A stretch of DNA of 13,304 bases from an uncultured Lachnospiraceae bacterium (GCA_900553355.1 USDK01000069.1:1-13304); one strand, 5' to 3'. Shown: positions 6,408-13,252, numbered from the stretch's first letter. Numbers and translations are program-made. Notes: a model not told the origin generated them from the letters alone.

Positions 6408-7383
6408 GATCACAGATGCAGGTGCATGTGTACACTGCCATCTCTGCCAGAAGAATTGCTCATTTCTGGGGAAATATCAGATTGATATCGGTGATACGGA
6501 TTCCCTGCGAGAGCTTTCTTATCACTGCTTTTTATGTGGAAGATGCAGCCAGGTCTGCCCGAAGGGGATCGACGGCAGACAGATTGTCCTGAACATGCGA
6601 AGACAAAGTGTGGAGGAGAATGGAGGAAAGCTCCGGGAAAAAGGATATGGGATGCTTTTGTGGGAAAAGAAGGATTACCGTTTTCGCAATTATAAAAACG
6701 CCAGAGGAAAAAGTGTTTTGTTTCCTGGATGTAATTTTCCCTCCTTCTTTCCTGAAACAACCAGATATCTGGCAGGACTTCTCAGGGAGAAGGCCGGGAT
6801 GGGAGTCGTATTTGACTGCTGCGGTAAACCGGTGGCAGAGCTTGGAATGAAGGGAGAAGAAGAAAGGATCCTTCGTGAAATGGACCAACGCTTTCAGGAA
6901 GCAGGAGTGGAAGAAGTGGTCATGCTCTGCCCGAACTGTTATCATTTTCTGAAAGACAGGCTTTCAGTGAAACTGACCACAATCTATAAAAAACTGGAAG
7001 AACTGGGACTGGGGCAAAAAGTGTCCGGGGAAGCGCAGATGTTTCTTCCCTGTCCGGAACGGGACGGACAGGAAATGCTCCGGGATATCCGTCCCTTCCT
7101 GGTAGAAAAAATTCAGGTAACGGACGGCGGACAATGCTGTGGGCTGGGAGGTTCCGCAGGGGTAAAGGAACCGGATCTTGCAGGGAGAATGCCGGAAAGT
7201 ATTGACAGATCAGAGACGTTTTATACATATTGTGCTTCCTGCAGCGGAAATCTTGCCCGGAAAGGGTATATGAATACGGAGCATATTTTAATTAAAATTC
7301 TTGGAAGAGATGAGAAGCCGGATACGAAAGGGTCGTTATGGAACCGGATTAAATCAGGATACTGGAAGGAGAAAAAGGTATGA
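6391..7383 (+). CDS. HdrD/GlcF-like (4Fe-4S) protein with two CCG domains
   Basis: This 330-residue cytoplasmic electron-transfer protein has two N-terminal 4Fe-4S motifs, at Cys13-16-19-23 and Cys46-49-52-56 (the latter ending in CP). Two cysteine-rich CCG domains follow: the first has PGC at 112-114, DCCG at 142-145 and CPNC at 180-183; the second has PC at 220-221, QCCGLGG at 248-254 and CASC at 281-284. This is the layout of HdrD, GlcF and related disulfide- or hydroxyacid-oxidoreductase subunits, in which CCG cysteines bind a special Fe-S cluster. The frame is open back to an ATG at 6334, but I chose 6391 because GGGGAGAAGG lies just before it and the cluster motif then starts at the usual distance. 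It overlaps the previous gene by 17 bases and the next by 4 (ATGA). No flavin partner is nearby. Confidence 0.88.
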   Translation: MDRKVKITDAGACVHCHLCQKNCSFLGKYQIDIGDTDSLRELSYHCFLCGRCSQVCPKGIDGRQIVLNMRRQSVEENGGKLREKGYGMLLWEKKDYRFRNYKNARGKSVLFPGCNFPSFFPETTRYLAGLLREKAGMGVVFDCCGKPVAELGMKGEEERILREMDQRFQEAGVEEVVMLCPNCYHFLKDRLSVKLTTIYKKLEELGLGQKVSGEAQMFLPCPERDGQEMLRDIRPFLVEKIQVTDGGQCCGLGGSAGVKEPDLAGRMPESIDRSETFYTYCASCSGNLARKGYMNTEHILIKILGRDEKPDTKGSLWNRIKSGYWKEKKV

Positions 7384-8090
7384 AAAGGGAGAGAAAATGG
7401 GTAAAAAAGGCAGTGCTTCTTGGCATTGTGCTGGTGGCAGCTGTCATATATTTTCTGGTGCCTCCTGTGAAAAACAGTGTGAACCAGGTGCTTAAGATGT
7501 TTGCCAGCGGGGATTTCGATGTGGTAAGGGATTTTGTGGCTTCCTACGGAGCCTATGCTGCAGTGGCGTCCTTCTTTTTGATGATCTTTCAGTCCGTGGC
7601 AGCGCCTCTGCCGGCATTTCTTCTGACCCTTGCAAACGCTAATCTGTTTGGCTGGTGGCAGGGAGCTATTCTTTCCTGGTCCAGTGCAATGGCAGGAGCA
7701 GCGGTCTGCTTTTTCATCGCACGGATCCTGGGAAGAGATGTGGCGGAAAGACTGACCAGCAAGGCTGGGATTGCCCAGATTGATACTTTTTTTGAAAAAT
7801 ATGGAAGAAACACGATTCTTATCTGCCGTCTTTTGCCGTTTATTTCTTTCGATATCGTCAGCTATGCGGCGGGACTTACATCCATGTCCTTTGGGTCATT
7901 TTTCATTGCGACAGGGATCGGACAGCTCCCGGCAACCATTGTATATTCTTATGTGGGCGGCATGCTGACGGGAGGAGCTCAGCTTCTTATGACAGGACTG
8001 TTGATTCTGTTTGCCTTATCAGCGCTGGTAGTGATGTTAAGGAAAATATATATGGACAGACAGAAAAATCAAAAGGGAGGAACAAAGTAA
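7380..8090 (+). CDS. TVP38/TMEM64 (VTT-domain) membrane protein, copy 2
   Basis: A 236-residue VTT-domain membrane protein, clearly divergent from the copy at 5712. It has an N-terminal anchor helix (11-28) and PAFLLTLANANLFG (78-91). The Gly/Ala-rich helix leads to CFFIARILGRD (110-120), then RLLPFISFDIVSYAAG (150-165), where the usual prolines and Asn of the re-entrant motif are partly replaced by Phe, Ser and Asp. GQLPATIVYSYVGG (181-194) and a last helix (203-221) complete it. AAGGAG (7366-7371) sits 8 bases before the ATG. The ATGA overlap with the Fe-S gene and the TAATG junction with the next gene show tight coupling. Two unlike VTT copies in one operon could form a heteromeric complex or act on two substrates. 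Confidence 0.9.
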   Translation: MKRERKWVKKAVLLGIVLVAAVIYFLVPPVKNSVNQVLKMFASGDFDVVRDFVASYGAYAAVASFFLMIFQSVAAPLPAFLLTLANANLFGWWQGAILSWSSAMAGAAVCFFIARILGRDVAERLTSKAGIAQIDTFFEKYGRNTILICRLLPFISFDIVSYAAGLTSMSFGSFFIATGIGQLPATIVYSYVGGMLTGGAQLLMTGLLILFALSALVVMLRKIYMDRQKNQKGGTK

Positions 8091-8422
8091 TGGAAACTTA
8101 TTACAATCCGGAAGATCTTGAAAAATTCGGAACCATTGGGGAGGAAGCACCGGCTCTGGCGGAAAAGTTTTTCGACTATTATGGAGCGGTGTTTGCAGAA
8201 GGAGCGCTGACTGCACGGGAAAAATCTCTGATTGCCCTGGCCGTGGCACATGCGGTACAGTGCCCGTATTGTATCGACTCTTACAGCAATGACTGTTTGA
8301 ATAAAGGGGTCAGTGAAGAGCAGATGACGGAGGCTGTTCATGTGGCGGCAGCAATCCGTGGGGGAGCAACCCTGGTACATGGAGTACAGATGAAAAATAT
8401 TGTAAAGAAGCTGGAGCTGTAA
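8090..8422 (+). CDS. AhpD/carboxymuconolactone decarboxylase-like protein of arsenosugar-type clusters
   Basis: A 110-residue protein of the CMD/AhpD-like fold. The helix with LIALAVAHAVQCPYC (47-61) carries the redox-type pair Cys58 and Cys61 with His54 just before it, as in thiol-dependent AhpD-like peroxidases. The pattern YYNPEDLEKFG, the CPYCIDSYS site and the VHVAAAIRGGATLVHG end match the small protein that NCBI-style annotation calls 'arsenosugar biosynthesis-associated peroxidase-like'. Such proteins are typically encoded next to arsS, as here (3 bp upstream of the radical SAM gene). The reaction is not established; thiol or peroxide chemistry protecting or reducing the ArsS substrate is plausible. 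The GGGAGG ribosome site (8075-8080) is strong. Confidence 0.88.
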   Translation: METYYNPEDLEKFGTIGEEAPALAEKFFDYYGAVFAEGALTAREKSLIALAVAHAVQCPYCIDSYSNDCLNKGVSEEQMTEAVHVAAAIRGGATLVHGVQMKNIVKKLEL

Positions 8423-8425
8423 GAT

Positions 8426-9412
8426 ATGAGTCAGGCATTAGAAGATATAAAAGAATTGAATGTTATCCCGGCATTCGAAACCAGGATGACGAATGAAGAG
8501 TATGGATACACAACAGACAGGCTGGATGTAATGCAGATCAATGTGGGGAGACTCTGTAATCTGGCCTGTAAGCACTGCCACGTAGAGGCAGGACCGAACC
8601 GTACAGAAGTGATGAGCCGGGATGTGATGGAAGCATGCTTTAAAGTCTGCCGGGAACAGCAGGTGGGGACGATTGATATCACAGGAGGCGCACCAGAGAT
8701 GAATCCGGATTTTGAGTGGCTGGCCGGGGAGGCATGTAAGATTTGTGATCATGTGATCGTGCGGACGAATCTGGTGATATTAAAAGAAGAAAAGTACCGC
8801 CATCTGCCTCAGTTTTATGCGGATCATAAGATTGAGGTGGTCTGTTCGCTTCCCTATTACCGGGCAAAAGAGATGGACCGGGTAAGAGGAAGTGGAACCT
8901 TTGATCAGGCGATCCAAGTTATCCAGGAGTTGAATGCACTCGGCTATGGAAAAAAACCAGATCTGGTATTGAACATGGTATACAATCCGGCCGGAGCCTT
9001 TTTTCCGCCGGTGCAGAGCGCCATGGAGAAAGAATACAAGGCAAGACTTGGGGAAGACTATGGTATCGTATTTAATCAGCTTTTCACCATTACCAACAAT
9101 CCGATGGGACGTTTTGAGGCGTTCTTAAAACGCAGCGGTAATCTGGAAAGTTATATGAAAAAGCTGTCGGATGCGTTTAATGAAGAGACACTCCCGGGAC
9201 TTATGTGCAGATTCCAGATCTCTGTGGGATATGACGGGAAAGTATATGACTGTGATTTTAATCAGGCCGCAGAGATGCCGGTACTTACCGGACAGAGCAT
9301 CTTTGATATGGCTGGGAAACCATATCAGAGACGAAAAATATGTATGGCGGATCATTGCTATGGCTGTACTGCCGGACAAGGATCCAGCTGCGGCGGAGCG
9401 ACGGAAAGCTAG
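8426..9412 (+). CDS. arsS: ArsS-like radical SAM enzyme (arsenosugar-type)
   Basis: A 328-residue radical SAM enzyme. The CxxxCxxC motif is Cys44, Cys48, Cys51 (RLCNLACKHCHVEAGP), which binds the SAM-cleaving 4Fe-4S cluster. DITGGAP (84-90) is the GGE-like SAM-contact strand, and PMGRFEAF and CRFQISVGYDGKVYDCDFNQ regions (226-280) follow. The Cys-rich tail has Cys306, 311, 314 and 322 within CYGCTAGQGSSCGG, diagnostic of the ArsS 'radical SAM (seleno)protein' family. Characterised ArsS joins a 5'-deoxyadenosyl group from SAM to dimethylarsinous acid, the committed arsenosugar step. Tail positions that are selenocysteine in some relatives are ordinary Cys codons here. Because arsM is absent from the window, the natural substrate may differ; the symbol denotes family, not proven activity. 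Confidence 0.9.
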   Translation: MSQALEDIKELNVIPAFETRMTNEEYGYTTDRLDVMQINVGRLCNLACKHCHVEAGPNRTEVMSRDVMEACFKVCREQQVGTIDITGGAPEMNPDFEWLAGEACKICDHVIVRTNLVILKEEKYRHLPQFYADHKIEVVCSLPYYRAKEMDRVRGSGTFDQAIQVIQELNALGYGKKPDLVLNMVYNPAGAFFPPVQSAMEKEYKARLGEDYGIVFNQLFTITNNPMGRFEAFLKRSGNLESYMKKLSDAFNEETLPGLMCRFQISVGYDGKVYDCDFNQAAEMPVLTGQSIFDMAGKPYQRRKICMADHCYGCTAGQGSSCGGATES

Positions 9413-9428
9413 GAGAGGAGAAGGCAGG

Positions 9429-9857
9429 ATGACAAAAGAAGAGATTAAAAACTTGTTTATGCAGGGAATTGACTGTTCTCAGGTGGTGACCGGCCAGTTT
9501 GCAAAACAGATGCAGATGAACCAGGATCAGGCCAGAAAGGTTTCTGCCTGCTTTGGCGGCGGTATGATGTGTGGCGAGACCTGCGGAGCAGTGACAGGTG
9601 CATTGATGGTGATCGGAATGGTTTACGGACACAGCCGGGAGGGAGACCAGGAGCAGAAAAACGTAATGGCAGAAAAGACCGCTCAGTTCCGGAAGATGTT
9701 TCTGGAAAAATATCCGTCCAGTATGTGCCGGGAGATTTTGGGCCATGATATTTCAAAGCCGGGTGAGATGGAAAAGGTTATGGAAAAGGGGCTTTTATTT
9801 GATCTTTGCCCGGAGGTGGTAGAAAATACGATCGAGATATTGGAGAAGATACTATAA
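9429..9857 (+). CDS. C-GCAxxG-C-C family putative redox protein
   Basis: A 142-residue protein with the complete cysteine signature that names the family: Cys16 (GIDCSQ), Cys41 (SACFGGGM), Cys48 and Cys52 in MCGETCGAVTGALM, Cys100 (SSMCREILG) and Cys127 (FDLCPEVV). It is the usual full length. Members are thought to bind metals or act in redox chemistry, and some are selenoproteins, but no reaction is established. The frame is open upstream, but I chose the ATG at 9429, 16 bp after arsS, because GAGAGGAG precedes it and because the family signature then begins near residue 13. It abuts the glycosyltransferase gene with no gap. A shortened relative lies at 3683-3919. Confidence 0.87.
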   Translation: MTKEEIKNLFMQGIDCSQVVTGQFAKQMQMNQDQARKVSACFGGGMMCGETCGAVTGALMVIGMVYGHSREGDQEQKNVMAEKTAQFRKMFLEKYPSSMCREILGHDISKPGEMEKVMEKGLLFDLCPEVVENTIEILEKIL

Positions 9858-11186
9858 ATGAAAAGGGCGGTCATTATATTTACAAGAATCCCGGAACCTG
9901 GCAAGACGAAGACTAGAATGATGCCTCATCTGACGGCTGAACAATGTGCCAGGCTGCATACTTGCTTTCTGGAAGATATCTTCCGGGAATGCCGGAAAGT
10001 GACAGCTGATCTGTTTATCAGTTATGCACCGGAAGGAAGGATTGAACGGTTAGAAAAAATATTTGGGAATCAGCGCTATTTTCCACAGGAAGAAGATTCC
10101 CTGGGGGAGAGGATGTATCAGGCGTTAGCCAGGGTGCTGACAAAGCAATACGACGCCTGCCTTTTGATCGGTACAGATGTGCCGGAGCTGACCTGCAAAA
10201 ATCTGGAGCGAGCGTTTGCGGTACTGGAACAGCAGGATGTGGTATTTGGGAGGACTGTAGACGGAGGATATTATCTGATCGGAATGAAAAAGCCTTACCG
10301 GGAAGCCTTTGCACTGGATACTTATGGACATGGAAGAGTTCTGGAAGAAACAGTTGCAGACTTAAAGGAGAAAGGAATCACATCTGGATATACAGACACT
10401 CTTGCTGATATGGATACCCCGGAAGATCTCCAGGGATATCGGAAAAGAATGCGGACCGACAGAAAAAGAAAAGAAAGCAGTACAGGGAAATATCTGGCGA
10501 AGATCAGCAGGATTTCCATTATCGTGCCGGTTTACAATGAAGCTGGAACAATCGAAAAGATGTGCGCACAGCTGGAGAAGCTTCAGGGAAAATGTGAGAT
10601 CCTGCTGGTGGACGGAGGTAGTACAGACGGCACACTGGAAAAGATTCCGCCCCACTTTACAGTGCTTCATTCACCGAAGGGAAGAGCGCGGCAGATGAAT
10701 CTCGGTGCCCGGAAAAGTACGGGAGATGTTTTGTTTTTTCTGCACTGTGACAGCGAGCTGCCATCCCATCCTCTGGCCAGGATCCGAAAAGTCATGAGAG
10801 ATTACCAGGCCGGGTGTTTTGGGATTGCTTTTCATTCTGCCCACTTTTTTATGTTTACCTGCCGGGTGATTTCAAATCACCGGGTGAAGGACAGGAAGGT
10901 TATGTTTGGAGACCAGGGGATTTTTGTGGACCGGCAGTTGTTTTTTGAAGCAGGGGGATTTCCGGAAATCCCGATCATGGAGGACTATCAGTTCTCGCTG
11001 ACACTAAAAGAGATGCAGGTTAAGCTGGGAATGGCAGACAGAAGAATCTATACGTCAGACCGGAGGTTCCCAGAGGGTACGATTCCAAAGCTTCGGCTGA
11101 TGTGGAAGATGAACCGGCTTCGGAAAATGTATCGTGATGGGGTGCCGGCAGAGCGAATCGCCAGGATGTACCGGGATGTGCGGTAG
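9858..11186 (+). CDS. Fused TIGR04282-TIGR04283 arsenosugar-type glycosyltransferase
   Basis: This 442-residue protein joins two families that are normally separate genes in arsenosugar-type clusters. Residues 1-198 are a DUF2064/TIGR04282 nucleotidyl- or glycosyl-transferase-like domain, with TRIPEPGKTKTR (9-20), LIGTDVPEL (103-111), TVDGGYYLIG (133-142) and LADMDTPEDL (182-191). A basic linker spans about 199-216. Residues 217-442 are a GT2-fold TIGR04283 domain: SIIVPVYNEAGTIE (220-233), VDGGSTDGT (251-259), GRARQMNLGA (275-284), the DxD-like HCDSELP (296-302), FGDQGIFV (350-357), MEDYQFS (374-380) and TSDRRF (399-404). Both halves look full-length and intact. By family the product would transfer or activate a sugar in the cytoplasm, acting after ArsS. 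Donor and acceptor are unknown. The ribosome site is weak (GGAG 12 bases upstream), so translation probably depends on coupling. Confidence 0.9.
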   Translation: MKRAVIIFTRIPEPGKTKTRMMPHLTAEQCARLHTCFLEDIFRECRKVTADLFISYAPEGRIERLEKIFGNQRYFPQEEDSLGERMYQALARVLTKQYDACLLIGTDVPELTCKNLERAFAVLEQQDVVFGRTVDGGYYLIGMKKPYREAFALDTYGHGRVLEETVADLKEKGITSGYTDTLADMDTPEDLQGYRKRMRTDRKRKESSTGKYLAKISRISIIVPVYNEAGTIEKMCAQLEKLQGKCEILLVDGGSTDGTLEKIPPHFTVLHSPKGRARQMNLGARKSTGDVLFFLHCDSELPSHPLARIRKVMRDYQAGCFGIAFHSAHFFMFTCRVISNHRVKDRKVMFGDQGIFVDRQLFFEAGGFPEIPIMEDYQFSLTLKEMQVKLGMADRRIYTSDRRFPEGTIPKLRLMWKMNRLRKMYRDGVPAERIARMYRDVR

Positions 11187-11214
11187 AAGTTTTAAAGACG
11201 AAGAATGGAGATTT

Positions 11215-12231
11215 ATGGACAGAACGGAAGGACTAAAAGAATATGTGGCGTCAAAAGAATATCGGAAGGCGTTGGGACTGCCGGAAGTGGTAACAGAAGA
11301 GTACCGGATGCTTGCTCAGGGCGAATATAACAGGAATTATGTGTTTTGTCATCCGGTCAGCGGACAAAAGCTGGTGCTGCGGATTAATTTTGGAAGCCAG
11401 ATGCACTTAAAAGATCAGATTGGTTACGAATATCAGGCGCTGAAGCTACTTGCAGGTTCAGGACGCACGCCCAGGCCTCTGTATGTAGACGGAAGCCGCA
11501 GAAATCTGCCTTATGGAGTCATGGTCATGGAATTTCTTCCAGGGCATTCGATGGTGTATGAGACAGAGCTTTTACGGGCAGCGGGGTGCCTGGCAGATAT
11601 CCACAGCGTAAGACTGCCCCAGGGACATGGGCTCATCTGTCCAAAGTCTCCTCTTAAGGCTATTCTGGAAGAGTGTGAAGAGATGGTCCGGACGTATATG
11701 GAGTCGGAACTGGCGGATCACAGGAAGAAGGAAAAGATCCGCAGGCTTTTGGATATGGGCTGGAAGAAGGCTGATGATCTGGGGAACATTCCCTACTACT
11801 GCTGCATTAATACAGAGCTGAATTCTACAAATTTTTTAATCAATGAAGAGGGAAAAGACTATCTGATTGACTGGGAAAAGCCACTATATGGAGATCCGGC
11901 TCAGGATCTGGGACATTTTCTGGCACCTACGACTACTTTCTGGAAAACGGATGTGATTCTGGATCGGGAACAGACAGAAAAGTTTATCCATGCGTACATT
12001 CGGGAGGTAAACGGAAGATTTGATATTTCCGGCATTGAAGACAGGACGAAGACATATATTCAGGTTACCTGTCTGCGTGGAATTACCTGGTGTGCGATGG
12101 CATGGATTGAATATCAGCAGCCGGATAAAGAGATTTTTAATCTTTCTACGTTCCAGAAACTGGAGGCGTATCTGGATGATGATTTTCTGGATCAGATTGA
12201 AAGCTACGTAAACGGACGTCAGGAGCTTTAG
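11215..12231 (+). CDS. APH/choline-kinase-fold phosphotransferase-like protein with altered catalytic loop
   Basis: A 338-residue protein of the aminoglycoside-phosphotransferase/choline-kinase fold. The Gly-rich loop is AQGEYNRNYVF (35-45), the LVLRIN strand (53-58) supplies a basic residue, Tyr-Glu-Tyr at 71-73 is the likely helix-C Glu, and VMEFLPGHS (104-112) is the hinge. The catalytic loop reads NTELNSTN (199-206) where HGDLxxxN is expected: His becomes Asn199 and the catalytic Asp becomes Glu201, while Asn206 is kept. LIDWEKPLYGDPAQDLG (217-233) gives the metal-binding DWE. It may phosphorylate a small alcohol, amine or sugar, or may have lost or changed activity. I chose the ATG at 11215 (GGAG four bases before); starts at 11176 or 11134 would add 13 or 27 residues and overlap the transferase gene. 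Confidence 0.85.
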   Translation: MDRTEGLKEYVASKEYRKALGLPEVVTEEYRMLAQGEYNRNYVFCHPVSGQKLVLRINFGSQMHLKDQIGYEYQALKLLAGSGRTPRPLYVDGSRRNLPYGVMVMEFLPGHSMVYETELLRAAGCLADIHSVRLPQGHGLICPKSPLKAILEECEEMVRTYMESELADHRKKEKIRRLLDMGWKKADDLGNIPYYCCINTELNSTNFLINEEGKDYLIDWEKPLYGDPAQDLGHFLAPTTTFWKTDVILDREQTEKFIHAYIREVNGRFDISGIEDRTKTYIQVTCLRGITWCAMAWIEYQQPDKEIFNLSTFQKLEAYLDDDFLDQIESYVNGRQEL

Positions 12232-12238
12232 GGAACTT

Positions 12239-12291
12239 ATAGAAATTGTTGATAATGTAGATGTATAAAATCTATAGAAAATTCTGACAAT
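12239..12291. repeat. Imperfect 18-bp direct repeat upstream of the second rhodanese gene
   Basis: ATAGAAATTGTTGATAAT (12239-12256) and ATAGAAAATTCTGACAAT (12274-12291) agree at 14 of 18 positions and start 35 bases apart. They lie just upstream of the predicted promoter of the 12364 gene. AAATTGT (12243-12249) and ACAATTT (12287-12293) also form an inverted pair across the same interval. It could be a regulator site, but the AT-rich composition makes chance similarity possible. Confidence 0.35.
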
Positions 12292-12295
12292 TTAG

Positions 12296-12325
12296 TTGAT
12301 TCGGTTGAATTATACATTATATAAT
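12296..12325 (+). promoter_or_regulatory. Promoter of the second rhodanese gene
   Basis: TTGATT (12296-12301) and a perfect TATAAT (12320-12325) are separated by 18 bases. Transcription would begin about 30 bases before the ATG at 12364. This suggests the gene can be transcribed apart from the operon, although no terminator separates it from the kinase-like gene and read-through is likely as well. Confidence 0.65.
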
Positions 12326-12363
12326 GAAGGAAAATAATGACATATTTAAGGAGGAAATTGGGG

Positions 12364-13233
12364 ATGAAAAAGAATATTGTAGCGTTATTGATGGTATCGG
12401 CGCTGACGGTGGCGATGGTTACAGCCTGTGGATCTGACAGTGAAGAGACATCTGGGAAAGCAACGGAAGAGACGACAGCAGAAGAGTCATCAGGAGACGA
12501 GAGCGAGGCTGCATCCGATGGATATGTATCACCGGAGGATGCGGTAGCAGCGGCTAAAGAAGGCAATACACATGTGCTGGACGTAAGAGAATGGGAGAAT
12601 TATGTAAGCGGCAGGGTTGTGAATTCTGAATGGTGTCCGATCTTCCCACTGGAAGATGACTCTCTTGCAGATGCAATGACAGAGTATGCAGATGAAAACT
12701 TTGGAGATGATGAGGATATCTATATTATCTGCAATAGTGGTGCAAAAGGTGCAGAAAAGGCAACAGAAGTGCTGACAGAGGCAGGCATTGATGCCTCACG
12801 GCTGTTTACAGTAGAAGGCGGAGCAAAAGCTCTTGCAGAAGTAGACGGGGCTCTGACGACAAATCGTACAGAAGAAAATATTGACTGGCAGTATGTGTCT
12901 GGCGAGGATGCGGTAGCAGCGGTCGGAGATGAGGATGTACAGTTTTTGGATGTCAGAGATGACGATACCTATGCAGCAGGACATCTGGAAGGATCCCTGC
13001 AGTGTAATCTGAAAGAAATCGAAGATGCAGACGCTCAGACCAAAATGTATGAAATGGCAACAAATGAGATGGATCCAGAAAAGCCGGTTTACATCTTGTG
13101 CTACAGTGGAAATAACTGTGCAAAGACAGCTATTTCAGTAATGAAGGATGCCGGATTCGATACAGATAACCTGTTTATTATCGAAGATGGCGCAAAGAAT
13201 GCTGACGTATCGGCAGCATTTGTGACAGAGTAA
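12364..13233 (+). CDS. Exported double-rhodanese lipoprotein, second type
   Basis: A 289-residue lipoprotein with VTAC lipobox (Cys22) and a Glu/Ser/Thr-rich tether (23-52). Two compact rhodanese domains follow. Domain 1 (about 54-162) has VLDVREWENYVSGRV and the loop IICNSGAKGA with Cys123. Domain 2 (about 177-287) has FLDVRDDDTYAAGHLEGS and ILCYSGNNCA with Cys246 and Cys252. Unlike the 4118 protein, both domains keep the active-site cysteine, and the fold is the single-domain (PspE/GlpE-like) kind repeated in tandem. Both begin with a similar VSPEDAVAA / VSGEDAVAA stretch, pointing to internal duplication. AAGGAGG (12348-12354) lies 9 bases before this ATG; an ATG at 12337 in frame is rejected because the signal peptide starts here. 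It probably handles sulfane sulfur or a related thiophilic species outside the membrane. Confidence 0.92.
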   Translation: MKKNIVALLMVSALTVAMVTACGSDSEETSGKATEETTAEESSGDESEAASDGYVSPEDAVAAAKEGNTHVLDVREWENYVSGRVVNSEWCPIFPLEDDSLADAMTEYADENFGDDEDIYIICNSGAKGAEKATEVLTEAGIDASRLFTVEGGAKALAEVDGALTTNRTEENIDWQYVSGEDAVAAVGDEDVQFLDVRDDDTYAAGHLEGSLQCNLKEIEDADAQTKMYEMATNEMDPEKPVYILCYSGNNCAKTAISVMKDAGFDTDNLFIIEDGAKNADVSAAFVTE

Positions 13234-13252
13234 GGATGATATGACGGAGGGG

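Noticed and set aside
8426..9412. Selenocysteine codon in arsS
   Set aside because: The frame is continuous with Cys codons throughout the tail and ends at TAG; no in-frame TGA exists.
9171..9428. Upstream start for the C-GCAxxG-C-C gene
   Set aside because: It would lie inside arsS in another frame, with no family similarity in the extra 86 residues; GAGAGGAG precedes the ATG at 9429.
4118..13233. CRISPR array, prophage or transposon boundaries around the operon
   Set aside because: No regularly spaced repeats, integrase, transposase, tRNA or attachment-like direct repeats occur at either edge.
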